Assembly: GCA_947588775.1 (NCBI GenBank)
Contig: CANPZQ010000114.1
Location: 1-6,065, forward strand
Direction of reading: 5' to 3'
Length of the DNA: 6,065 nt
From: an uncultured Clostridia bacterium
Lineage (GTDB): Bacteria > Bacillota > Clostridia > Oscillospirales > Ruminococcaceae
The notes beneath the pieces were generated by a model. The model worked only from the letters and a program-made list of their open reading frames with translations, was not told where the DNA came from and ran no database searches. Numbering within the stretch: position 1 is the first letter of the stretch; each line of letters opens with the position of its first letter. Both the position numbers and the translations under genes were made by a program. Of this stretch, positions 1-5,613 are shown piece after piece.

Positions 1-78
1 TCCAGAAGCCCCAACAAAAAGGCCTCTAACGGCTAAGCTGCGACATCAGGCCAAGCCTTCCGTTGCACTCCCAAGTTA
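1..78. other. Left-edge sequence, nothing recognised
   Basis: No open frame, RNA gene or member of the R/T/S/Y families was seen here. GGCC at 21-24 and 50-53 is not enough to call a structure. Confidence 0.4.
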
Positions 79-161
79 GGCGCGGGGACGGAGCGGGTAC
101 AAATAGCAAAGCGAAGGGGGCGGGCGGGTGGGACCCGGGAAACCAGCTCCGTCCCCGCGCC
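79..161 (-). repeat. S0: G-quadruplex hairpin repeat, S type, inverted solitary copy
   Basis: Perfect 16-bp inverted arms (GGCGCGGGGACGGAGC at 79-94 and its complement at 146-161) around a G4 box at 116-132 (loops C, C, T). This is the S type but in the opposite orientation to the other S copies, and no T, Y or R part is attached. It lies 54 nt beyond the stop codon of the CvpA-like gene. Confidence 0.88.
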
Positions 162-215
162 GCCCGTCCGCACCGCACTGCGCACCCCCCTCAGCACCCA
201 CCCCATAACCGCACG

Positions 216-1586
216 TCAAGCCCCGCCCATATTCGCCAAAAGCTGTATCAGAAGATTGATAAGCAGGTTGCTTAAAAGCTTGCTTTCGCGGAGCTCGTAG
301 AGGTCGCTAAGAAGCCCGATTACGTCCATCGAGCCCTCGCCGTTCATCGCGTTCATTCTGCCAATCAGCGTTGAAAACGCCTTCGCCTCGTAACGCCACT
401 CCTCCTCGGTCAGGCTTTCTGCGTCGAACTCGACAAGGTATTCCTCCTGCATCTCGATTTCCATCGCGTCGACCGCCGAGCCGATTCCGAAACGCATCAC
501 CTTCGGGATTACAGCGATAAAATCTCCGTTTCGGGAGAGCTCCAAAAACAGCCCCTCGCAGAAATCCTCGTCGGCAAGAGCTTCAAAGAGCACATTTCCG
601 TCGTCGAGCTTCCTGATACCGTTGTCCTGCAAAAGCTTATAGACGTTAATCGCCGTGTCGATGTCAGCGACGAGGTTTTCACGCTTCCAGCCGCTTAGAA
701 TTTCGAGAACGTCCCGCACAAGCTCGCCGCTTCTGCCCTCGGGGAGCTTCGGCGTGCGGTTTAAGTATTTCAGGCCGTTTTTCCAGCTGTTCGCCGCGTT
801 CGCGACAAGCTCGCTCGAAAAATCCGTGAGAAGGAAGGAATCTTTAAGCGACTTCGCAATCTGCTCGATGCTTCCGCCGTCAGCGTCCTTTCCTTCCGCC
901 ACCTTTCTTAAGGATATGTATATCTCCGCACCGCGCGAAAGCTCCTCGCTGTCGGTAAATTCCGCGTTTTGCGGCTTTGCGACAATGTCCATAAAGCCCC
1001 TTCCGCCAAAGCCGTAGAGCTTTGATACGGGATTTGTTAAAACCGACGCGGGAAGCTTATAGCCGCAGGTTTTTGCCGCGGAGCCGGCAATTGATGCCGC
1101 CGCTCCGACGGGATAGAGAATCGCAAACGATGTTACAAAAAACGAAACCAGAGCGATCGGAATCGCTGCGCCGGGGAGCTTCTTTTTAGGGGCGAAGCCG
1201 GAATACTTCTTCCCCGAAAAAAGCCTGAACAAAAGCCGCTTTAAAAGGCTGTTCAGCAGGACGGCTATACCGAAGAATACGAGAAACGACGCCATTCCCA
1301 AAACTGCGCCTATTGCGAACGACGAAACGTTCAGCATGGCAGTTTCCCGGACCATCGCGGAGCTGCGAAGGCTTAAAAGCTCCAAAAAGCCCTCCTTCAG
1401 GGCGTTTGAGAGGCTCTGCCCGAACGCCGCCGTGAAGCCGCGCGACAGCAAAAACGCCTCGCCGAACGAAACGGCGTTCACTAAAAGCGACAGCAACGCC
1501 CGAACCCAGCCCCCGCGCCATGCAAGCCAAACGCAGAGCGCGAGTGCGCAAAGATAAAGGATTGAAAAGATTATTGAGATTAACAT
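216..1586 (-). CDS. CvpA-like polytopic membrane protein with long C-terminal domain (hypothetical)
   Basis: A 456-residue protein of unproven function. The N-terminal ~165 residues look like four membrane segments (about 3-22, 26-48, 88-118 and 138-165). The second follows a basic WRGGWVRALLSLL stretch, like the K/R-G-hydrophobic pattern of CvpA-family proteins. A basic patch (KRLLFRLFSGKKYSG, about 116-130, then KKK) lies between segments 3 and 4. Residues ~170-456 are mostly soluble and acidic, predicted helical, ending in a hydrophobic helix (LLSNLLINLLIQLL, about 437-450). Ordinary CvpA proteins are only ~160-200 residues, so this C-terminal half is an extension I do not recognise. The ATG at 1586 is preferred because GGAGG sits 8 nt upstream. 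An in-frame TTG at 1697 would add 37 residues translated from repeat R1 and is rejected. The stop is TGA at 216-218. The CvpA assignment is by topology only; the open frame itself is secure. Confidence 0.85.
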   Translation of the reverse strand: MLISIIFSILYLCALALCVWLAWRGGWVRALLSLLVNAVSFGEAFLLSRGFTAAFGQSLSNALKEGFLELLSLRSSAMVRETAMLNVSSFAIGAVLGMASFLVFFGIAVLLNSLLKRLLFRLFSGKKYSGFAPKKKLPGAAIPIALVSFFVTSFAILYPVGAAASIAGSAAKTCGYKLPASVLTNPVSKLYGFGGRGFMDIVAKPQNAEFTDSEELSRGAEIYISLRKVAEGKDADGGSIEQIAKSLKDSFLLTDFSSELVANAANSWKNGLKYLNRTPKLPEGRSGELVRDVLEILSGWKRENLVADIDTAINVYKLLQDNGIRKLDDGNVLFEALADEDFCEGLFLELSRNGDFIAVIPKVMRFGIGSAVDAMEIEMQEEYLVEFDAESLTEEEWRYEAKAFSTLIGRMNAMNGEGSMDVIGLLSDLYELRESKLLSNLLINLLIQLLANMGGA

Positions 1587-1594
1587 AATTTTGT

Positions 1595-1599
1595 CCTCC
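1595..1599 (-). promoter_or_regulatory. Shine-Dalgarno site of the CvpA-like gene
   Basis: GGAGG on the minus strand, 8 nt before the ATG at 1586. It decides the start against the longer TTG-initiated frame that runs into repeat R1. Confidence 0.8.
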
Positions 1600-1633
1600 G
1601 AAATGGGGTATTGGGGGTGGTGCGATGGGAAGG

Positions 1634-1714
1634 CGCGGCGGAGAAAGCGGGGAGGGGACGCGAAACTGCGGGGGGTGGGCGGGTGGGACCGACGCAACAG
1701 CTTTCTCCGCCGCG
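1634..1714 (+). repeat. R1: G-quadruplex hairpin repeat, R type
   Basis: A perfect 15-bp inverted repeat, CGCGGCGGAGAAAGC at 1634-1648 and its complement at 1700-1714, encloses a G4 motif at 1673-1687 (loops T, C, T). After the G4 comes ACCGACGCAACA, shared by all R copies. It lies 47 nt upstream of the CvpA-like start codon and is followed by flank GGAGTTTAGTGCGAAA. Confidence 0.93.
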
Positions 1715-1876
1715 ACGGAGTTTAGTGCGAAATTCGGGCGAGCGATTGAACACAGCCGGGGCAAAAGCCTGAGCCTCACCCACCCCGCTCCGACTGCGTG
1801 CGCCTCTCTCTCCCACGCTTTGCGCTCCATGTGCTGCAAATTCTATCTTCTGACGCTCTATCTCTCTATCCTTTAA
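1715..1876 (+). repeat. X0 plus decayed S remnant plus Y0, between R1 and R2
   Basis: 1715-1770 matches the start of X1 (TTTAG-GCGAAA, TTGA-CACAGCCGGGG, AAAGCCTGAGCCTC). Around 1781-1815, CCCCGCTCCGACTGCGTGCGCC followed by TCTCTCTCCC resembles a degraded right arm of S. Then comes a full Y tail with CTGCAAATTCTATCTTCTGA. The T palindrome and the S G4 box are missing. Confidence 0.65.
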
Positions 1877-1884
1877 AAGGTAGG

Positions 1885-1965
1885 CGCGGCGGAGAAAGCG
1901 GGGAGAGGGCGCGAAGGGTGGGTGGGCGGGCGGGTGGGACCGACGCAACAGCTTTCTCCGCCGCG
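1885..1965 (+). repeat. R2: G-quadruplex hairpin repeat, R type, expanded G-run box
   Basis: The same 15-bp arms (1885-1899 / 1951-1965) are perfectly complementary. The G4 box at 1916-1938 has six GGG runs instead of four, consistent with expansion of the GGGT/GGGC unit. It opens the composite R2-X1-T1-S1-Y1. Confidence 0.93.
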
Positions 1966-2127
1966 ACGGAGTTTAGCGCGAAACCCGAGAGAGCAGTTGA
2001 GCACAGCCGGGGGCAAAGGCCTGAGCCTCGTCCACCCCACTACGCCTGCGGCTCCGGGGCAGATTCGGCTCAGGCGGGAAAAGAAACCTGCGCCACACCG
2101 AATTTCGCACAAAACCGGGGGCTTTGG
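1966..2127 (+). repeat. X1: spacer module between R2 and T1
   Basis: Shares with X2 the start GTTTAGCGCGAAACCC, the 17-mer GATTCGGCTCAGGCGGG (2062-2078) and the end CTGCGCCA(C/T)ACCGAATT...GCTTTGG. X1 is longer than X2 by about 27 nt. No gene is seen in it. Confidence 0.8.
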
Positions 2128-2192
2128 TTCGCTCCTCACCCGTCCCCACTCAGCCCCGCAAGGGGGCTTCGGAGTACGGGATTCGGAGCGAA
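2128..2192 (+). repeat. T1: branched palindrome preceding S1
   Basis: Outer arms TTCGCTCC (2128-2135) and GGAGCGAA (2185-2192), a middle CCCGT/ACGGG pairing, and an inner AGCCCC/GGGGCT hairpin with a GCAAG loop. It ends one base before S1. Confidence 0.85.
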
Positions 2193-2193
2193 C

Positions 2194-2279
2194 GGGCGCG
2201 GGGCCTCCGCTGGCTGGGCTTGTCCCACCCGCCCACCCCCAAAATTTCGCGGCTCCCCCCCCGCTCCGTCCCCGCGCCC
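2194..2279 (+). repeat. S1: G-quadruplex hairpin repeat, S type
   Basis: Arms GGGCGCGGGG (2194-2203) and CCCCGCGCCC (2270-2279), 10 bp perfect; the inner part of the left arm has diverged. The G4 motif is on the minus strand, complement of 2224-2240 (loops T, C, T). It directly follows the T1 palindrome. Confidence 0.9.
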
Positions 2280-2322
2280 CCTCTTCCCCAACCTTGCACT
2301 GCCAAATCCTATCCCCTACCCT
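2280..2322 (+). repeat. Y1: shortened pyrimidine-rich tail after S1
   Basis: CCTTGCACT (2292-2300) matches 3669-3677 in Y2, and GCCAAATCCTATC (2301-2313) matches TGCAAATTCTATC (3689-3701), with 11 nt missing between them. It overlaps the 3' end of the sugar isomerase gene. No R follows. Confidence 0.7.
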
Positions 2323-3142
2323 CCGCCCCCAACCCTGCAACCAACTCCCCAAGCCTCCCAAGACAGCAGTTCAACTTGTCAAGCCGCAGGCACCCGTCCG
2401 GCGCAAACGCATTCGCCTCGACAGTGAAATCCCCGCGATAGCCGACGGCGCGAAGCCCCCTGAAAAACGCGCCGAAATCCACCGTCCCCTCGCCGATGTT
2501 CAGCGCGCGAAGGCTTGTCCAGTCGCGGCGTTCGCCGGCGCGGTCGTTTATGTGGATATGTTTAACATTTTCCCACAGGCCGAGGTTTTCCCGAGAAAAA
2601 CAAACGTCGTTCTCGCGGTCGAATTCCGCCATTTTCGTATCGTATGTAAACCCGGCGGCGGGATAAAGTTCCTTAAGTCGGTTAAGAAGCTTCAGCGGCT
2701 TTGAATGATGCGCGACGACGTTTTCCGCCGTTAAAACAAGGCCGTAACGCCCCGCGATTTCGTCGAGCCGGGGATATGCCGAAAAATTCGCGGAAATGTT
2801 GCTGTCGGAAATTGGACCGTTCCAAAGGTGCATGACCAAAAGCTTCGCGCCGACGGCTTCGGCGCAGGCGCAGTTTCTTTCAAAGCAGTCGTATGCCTCG
2901 GAAAATTTTTCCTGTGAAAGAAGCTCGCCGATGGTTTTTTCGACATGAAAGCGCGGAAATTCAAGCCCCGCGCACCCGCGCAGGAATCGGGCGATTTCCT
3001 CCTCGCGGCCGTACCAGTCGGCGTAGAACATTAGCTCGAAACCGTCGCAGGATATTTTTTCCGCAATCTCGGGAATCAGGCGGAAGTTTCTGCCATTCAT
3101 TCGCCCGATGAATGCCCCGGTCGAGGCGTAGATTTTGTGCAT
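2309..3142 (-). CDS. Sugar phosphate isomerase/epimerase (xylose isomerase-like TIM barrel)
   Basis: A 277-residue protein, normal length for the AP-endonuclease-2 / xylose isomerase-like TIM-barrel superfamily (COG1082 type). Candidate metal and active-site residues occur in the usual order on successive strands: His67 (FHVEK), His105 (VMHLW), Glu140 (LTAENV), Asp168 (FTYDTKMAEF), His195/His197 (HIHINDRAG) and Glu242 (FTVEANAF). IGEGTVDFGAFFRGL (216-230) is also typical of this family ('G.G..D....L..L...GY.G'). Such enzymes isomerise or epimerise sugars or inositol derivatives in the cytoplasm using a divalent metal; the substrate cannot be told from sequence. The ATG is supported by AAAGGAG 9 nt upstream. 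The stop codon (TAG, 2309-2311) lies inside the Y1 repeat tail, so the last few residues are probably repeat-derived. A member acting as an AP endonuclease is less likely, because the full endonuclease IV metal-ligand set is not evident. The neighbours give no pathway clue. Confidence 0.88.
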   Translation of the reverse strand: MHKIYASTGAFIGRMNGRNFRLIPEIAEKISCDGFELMFYADWYGREEEIARFLRGCAGLEFPRFHVEKTIGELLSQEKFSEAYDCFERNCACAEAVGAKLLVMHLWNGPISDSNISANFSAYPRLDEIAGRYGLVLTAENVVAHHSKPLKLLNRLKELYPAAGFTYDTKMAEFDRENDVCFSRENLGLWENVKHIHINDRAGERRDWTSLRALNIGEGTVDFGAFFRGLRAVGYRGDFTVEANAFAPDGCLRLDKLNCCLGRLGELVAGLGAEGRG

Positions 3143-3151
3143 GGGTGAGGG

Positions 3152-3158
3152 CTCCTTT
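3152..3158 (-). promoter_or_regulatory. Shine-Dalgarno site of the sugar isomerase gene
   Basis: AAAGGAG on the minus strand, 9 nt before the ATG at 3142. No convincing -10/-35 pair was found between it and repeat R3. Confidence 0.75.
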
Positions 3159-3286
3159 CGTTGGGCGCAGACAGAGGACAGACGTCAGGGGGCGGAAATC
3201 GGTTTTTTGTTTTGAGAATCTGACGGGTGTTGGTCGGTGTGCGCTTTTGGGTGGGTGTGTTTTGGATTTCGGATTTTTGGGGAGGA

Positions 3287-3370
3287 GGCGCGGCGGAGAA
3301 AGCGGGGGAATAGCGGGAAATTGCGGGGGCGGGTGGGTGGGACCGACGCAACAGCTTTTTCCGCCGCGCC
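3287..3370 (+). repeat. R3: G-quadruplex hairpin repeat, R type
   Basis: 17-nt arms (3287-3303 / 3354-3370) pair with one G-T wobble, because the right arm reads GCTTTTTCC where R1 has GCTTTCTCC. The G4 box is 3325-3341 (loops C, T, T). It opens the composite R3-X2-T2-S2-Y2 and is on the upstream side of the sugar isomerase gene. Confidence 0.93.
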
Positions 3371-3505
3371 GGGGTTTAGCGCGAAACCCAAGAGAGCTAT
3401 TGAGCACAAAAGCCACCATGCTCTGCCTACGACCCCGAGGGACGGATTCGGCTCAGGCGGGGGAACTGCGCCATACCGAATTATGCGCAAAACCGAGAGC
3501 TTTGG
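3371..3505 (+). repeat. X2: spacer module between R3 and T2
   Basis: Homologous to X1: GGGTTT-AGCGCG-AAACCC at the start can form a 6-bp hairpin, the 17-mer GATTCGGCTCAGGCGGG lies at 3445-3461, and the same run leads into T. Confidence 0.8.
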
Positions 3506-3570
3506 TTCGCTCCTCACCCATCCCCGCTCAGCCCCGCAAGGGGGCTTCGGAGGACGGGATTCGGAGCGAA
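3506..3570 (+). repeat. T2: branched palindrome preceding S2
   Basis: Outer arms TTCGCTCC (3506-3513) / GGAGCGAA (3563-3570); inner hairpin AGCCCC (3530-3535), loop GCAAG, GGGGCT (3541-3546). It ends one base before S2. Confidence 0.85.
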
Positions 3571-3571
3571 C

Positions 3572-3655
3572 GGGCGCGGGGCCTCCGCTCATTGGGCTTG
3601 TCCCACCCGCCCGCCCCCATACCTTTGCCAATTCCCCCGCTCCGTCCCCGCGCCC
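3572..3655 (+). repeat. S2: G-quadruplex hairpin repeat, S type
   Basis: Arms 3572-3581 / 3646-3655 (10 bp perfect) with a minus-strand G4 motif at 3602-3618 (loops C, C, T). Nearly identical to S1 through the left arm and box, diverging in the segment after the box. Confidence 0.9.
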
Positions 3656-3733
3656 CTCTCTCCCCCGGCCTTGCACTAAGCCATGTTCTGCAAATTCTAT
3701 CTTCTAACGCTCTATCTTCTGTCCTCTAAAATG
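3656..3733 (+). repeat. Y2: pyrimidine-rich tail between S2 and R4
   Basis: CTCTCTCCCCC, CCTTGCACTAAGCCATGT, then TGCAAATTCTATCTTCTAAC and GCTCTATCTTCTGTCCTCTA. Nearly identical to Y3 over its first ~60 nt. Confidence 0.85.
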
Positions 3734-3737
3734 CAGT

Positions 3738-3818
3738 CGCGGCGGAGAAAGCGGGGAGGTGGCGCGAAATTTTGGTGGGCGGGTGGGTGGGACCGACGCA
3801 ACAGCTTTCTCCGCCGCG
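3738..3818 (+). repeat. R4: G-quadruplex hairpin repeat, R type
   Basis: Perfect 15-bp arms (3738-3752 / 3804-3818) with a G4 core at 3777-3791 (loops C, T, T), preceded by a GG run. The flank after the right arm is GGTCCGTA, shared with R5 but not with the other R copies. It lies just past the 3' end of the COG2426 gene. Confidence 0.93.
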
Positions 3819-3886
3819 CCGGTCCGTAACGCACCTTCCCCGAATTTCCCACAAGCCCAAAAAAGCCTGCAAAGAGCCCCCGATAC

Positions 3887-4369
3887 TTACCCCAAAATCC
3901 CCGCGACGCCGTATGAAATCGCGGTAACGACGATTCCCGCGATGAGAACGCCGACGACGATACAGGGAAACGCCGTTTTTCGGTTCATTCTCAGAACCGT
4001 AGCGACGAGCGCGCCCGTCCACGCACCGGTTCCGGGAAGCGGAATCGCGACAAGGATTACAAGCCCGAGGGCCTTGTATTTTTCAATCGTTTCGCGGTTT
4101 TTGTATGCCTTGTTTTCGAGAAAATTGGCAAATTTCCCCACTATCCCCTTGCAGGATTTCATAAACTCTAAAATCCTGTCCAGAAGAAGGAGTATAAAGG
4201 GAATCGGCGCAAGGTTCCCGAGCATCGCCGCGAGCATCGCCGCCCACGGGTTCAGCCCGAACCCCACCCCGTAGGGAATTCCGCCGCGAAGCTCCACGAC
4301 GGGTAGCATTGAGATTGCGAAGGTCGCGAAAAGACGCCCCGCCGTTGAAGCTGTAAGCCATTCAATCAT
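3887..4369 (-). CDS. Small multidrug export family membrane protein (COG2426)
   Basis: A 160-residue integral membrane protein matching the COG2426 / Sm_multidrug_ex family in length and motifs. The conserved N-terminal motif PVVELRGGIPYG is at 23-34 and the second signature AIPLPGTGAWTG at 108-119. Hydrophobic segments lie at about 10-24, 40-65, 102-124 and 133-158. A basic, charged loop (KSCKGIVGKFANFLENKAYKNRETIEKYK, about 71-99) lies between the second and third. The paired re-entrant-like motifs recall DedA/VTT-type transporters. Family members are annotated as putative small-molecule exporters, but I know of no firm substrate. The ATG at 4369 is supported by AAAAGGAG 8 nt upstream; the stop is TAA. 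The gene is flanked by repeats on both sides: R4 ends 68 nt beyond its stop codon, and the X3-T3-S3 block lies upstream. It is therefore probably its own transcription unit. Confidence 0.92.
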   Translation of the reverse strand: MIEWLTASTAGRLFATFAISMLPVVELRGGIPYGVGFGLNPWAAMLAAMLGNLAPIPFILLLLDRILEFMKSCKGIVGKFANFLENKAYKNRETIEKYKALGLVILVAIPLPGTGAWTGALVATVLRMNRKTAFPCIVVGVLIAGIVVTAISYGVAGILG

Positions 4370-4377
4370 TTAAGCTG

Positions 4378-4385
4378 CTCCTTTT
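4378..4385 (-). promoter_or_regulatory. Shine-Dalgarno site of the COG2426 gene
   Basis: AAAAGGAG on the minus strand, 8 nt before the ATG at 4369. An AT-rich patch just upstream (4391-4402) could include a -10 element, but no -35 is visible at a sensible distance. Confidence 0.8.
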
Positions 4386-4448
4386 AATAGTTTATATATG
4401 TAATCGAGTTTGTTATGCGGTGGGTTTGGGAAGATATGCGGTTGGCAG

Positions 4449-4513
4449 GTGCTTAGCAAAAAGCAGATGTCAGGCGGTGCCTCTGCTGAAAATTTGCGCT
4501 GACGGCGGGGAAA
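4449..4513 (+). repeat. X3: spacer module without an R element, before T3
   Basis: Begins GTGCTTAGCAAAAAGCAGA and contains CAGATGTCAGG, matching the region after R6 (GAGCTTAGCAGAAAACAGA, CAGATGTCAG). It leads directly into T3. No R precedes it; the COG2426 leader does. Confidence 0.6.
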
Positions 4514-4575
4514 ATTCGTTCCTCACCCATCCCCGCTCAGCCCGCCGGGCTTCGGGGGACGGGTTCGTCGCGAAT
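4514..4575 (+). repeat. T3: branched palindrome preceding S3, altered arms
   Basis: Outer arms ATTCG (4514-4518) / CGAAT (4571-4575) replace the TTCGCTCC type. The inner hairpin is shortened on both sides to AGCCC (4539-4543) / GGGCT (4547-4551) with a GCC loop. It ends three bases before S3. Confidence 0.85.
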
Positions 4576-4578
4576 GGA

Positions 4579-4661
4579 GGCGCGGGGACTACGCTGATTT
4601 CGTTGGCCCCACCCGCCCACCCCCATAGCTTCGCAGCTATTTCCCGCTCCGTCCCCGCGCC
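4579..4661 (+). repeat. S3: G-quadruplex hairpin repeat, S type
   Basis: Arms GGCGCGGGGAC (4579-4589) and complement (4651-4661), 11 bp perfect. Minus-strand G4 motif at 4608-4624 (loops T, C, T). The segment after the box contains its own small palindrome, ATAGCTTCGCAGCTAT (4625-4640). Confidence 0.9.
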
Positions 4662-4745
4662 CCTCTCTCCCCCAAGCCTTGCGCTAAGCCATGTTCTGCA
4701 AATTCTATCCTCTAACGCTCTAACTTCTATCATATAAAAAGTAGT
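4662..4745 (+). repeat. Y3: pyrimidine-rich tail between S3 and R5
   Basis: CCTTGCGCTAAGCCATGTTC, then AAATTCTATCCTCTAACGCT, and an AT-rich end (ATATAAAAAGTAG) just before the R5 arm. Confidence 0.85.
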
Positions 4746-4826
4746 CGCGGCGGAGAAAGCGGGGAAATAGCGGGAAATTACGGGGGGCGGGTGGGTGGGA
4801 CCGACGCAACAGCTTTCTCCGCCGCG
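4746..4826 (+). repeat. R5: G-quadruplex hairpin repeat, R type
   Basis: Perfect 15-bp arms (4746-4760 / 4812-4826), G4 box 4782-4799 (loops C, T, T), followed by GGTCCGTA as in R4. It lies just past the 3' end of tmk. Confidence 0.93.
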
Positions 4827-4945
4827 ACGGTCCGTAGCCGACGAACCCCCGCCTTCCGTCCATTCCCCTGCCCAAAACCGACCTTAACCCGCCCGGCCAA
4901 ATTCAACCGCAAAACCCACCTCCAAAAGCCGCAAAGAATCCCCCG

Positions 4946-5569
4946 TCACCCCAAAACTTCCCAAACGGCCTCCCAAACGTCCTTGGCGACGGCGGAGGGT
5001 TCCCGCGAGGCGTCGATAATTTTTATTTTATGTCCCTCGGGAAGTATTCCGAAAACCTCGAAGTATTTTTCCCGAACCCTCGCGATGGCATCGCGCGTTT
5101 CATAAATTTCCCGCGAATTCCGCCCTGCGGCTATGCGCCCGTCCGCGACTTCGGTGGGAACGTCCAAAAAGACGCACAAATCCGGCCTGATTATCGCCGG
5201 GCAGTCGAGGTTCGCGGGCATTAGCCACTCAAACCCCACGTCCATGCCCTGATACGCGAGCGACGAGTAGTAGTAGCGGTCGCAAATGACGTTCACGCCA
5301 TCCGAAAGAAGCTTTCCGATTCCGTCGACAGGATTTTCGCAGTGCGCCGTCCGGTCCGCAAGAAACAGCGCGGCCATCTCGGCGGGCGTCCGCTTTGTAA
5401 GCCCTGCGAGCGCGTCGCGAATCAGTCCTCCCGTCGCGTACTGGGTCGGCTCCGCTGTCAGCTGAAACGGGATTTTCCTCCGCGACAGCTCCCCGGCAAG
5501 CAGCGAAATCTGCGTTCCCTTGCCCGATCCGTCGAGCCCTTCTATAACGATAAATTTTCCGCAGTTCAT
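4946..5569 (-). CDS. tmk: Thymidylate kinase (dTMP kinase)
   Basis: A 207-residue cytoplasmic P-loop kinase that phosphorylates dTMP to dTDP with ATP, an essential step of dTTP synthesis. The length is typical. Visible motifs are IEGLDGSGKGT (Walker A, 9-19), the AEPTQYATGG segment (39-48, where many homologues have REPGGT), FLADR (69-73), the CDRYYYSSLAYQG nucleotide-binding motif (96-108) and RPDLCVFLDVP (128-138). An arginine-containing lid follows (GRNSREIYE, 149-157). A P-loop without the extra Arg together with Arg in the lid fits the bacterial (type II) arrangement. The EPT variant and 'DRYYYSS' wording resemble thymidylate kinases I associate with Clostridia. The ATG at 5569 is chosen because AAAGGAG lies 7 nt upstream. 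An upstream in-frame start at 5749 would add 60 residues read through repeat S4 and is rejected. Stop TGA at 4946-4948; repeat R5 lies 119 nt beyond it. Confidence 0.95.
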   Translation of the reverse strand: MNCGKFIVIEGLDGSGKGTQISLLAGELSRRKIPFQLTAEPTQYATGGLIRDALAGLTKRTPAEMAALFLADRTAHCENPVDGIGKLLSDGVNVICDRYYYSSLAYQGMDVGFEWLMPANLDCPAIIRPDLCVFLDVPTEVADGRIAAGRNSREIYETRDAIARVREKYFEVFGILPEGHKIKIIDASREPSAVAKDVWEAVWEVLG

Positions 5570-5576
5570 GTTTAAT

Positions 5577-5583
5577 CTCCTTT
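5577..5583 (-). promoter_or_regulatory. Shine-Dalgarno site of tmk
   Basis: AAAGGAG on the minus strand, 7 nt before the ATG at 5569. Only 30 nt separate it from the inverted arm of repeat S4 at 5614. Confidence 0.85.
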
Positions 5584-5613
5584 CGGAATATGGAGTATAA
5601 GGCCGGCTTGGTC

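Noticed and set aside
1587..1697. N-terminal extension of the CvpA-like gene starting at TTG 1697
   Set aside because: It translates repeat R1 (peptide beginning MRRSHPP), has no ribosome binding site, and the ATG at 1586 has GGAGG 8 nt upstream. The same TTG-initiated peptide can be read from the minus strand of the other R copies.
1922..2704. 260-residue plus-strand open frame
   Set aside because: It runs from repeat DNA into the antisense of the sugar isomerase gene; the composition is Pro/Arg-rich with no recognisable domain.
3112..3729. 205-residue plus-strand open frame spanning R3-X2-T2-S2-Y2
   Set aside because: It translates the whole composite repeat. The equivalent frame is not conserved in 1885-2322, as expected for non-coding DNA.
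3855..3886. Rho-independent terminator after the COG2426 gene
   Set aside because: A T-run follows GCAGGC on the minus strand, but no stem precedes it.
4391..4419. Promoter in the AT-rich patch upstream of the COG2426 gene
   Set aside because: TATAAA/TATATA hexamers are present on the minus strand, but no -35-like sequence is at 16-18 nt.
5594..5599. tmk promoter with -10 TATACT on the minus strand
   Set aside because: The hexamer is good, but the -35 position falls in the GC-only arm of S4 with no match, so it is kept only as a possibility.
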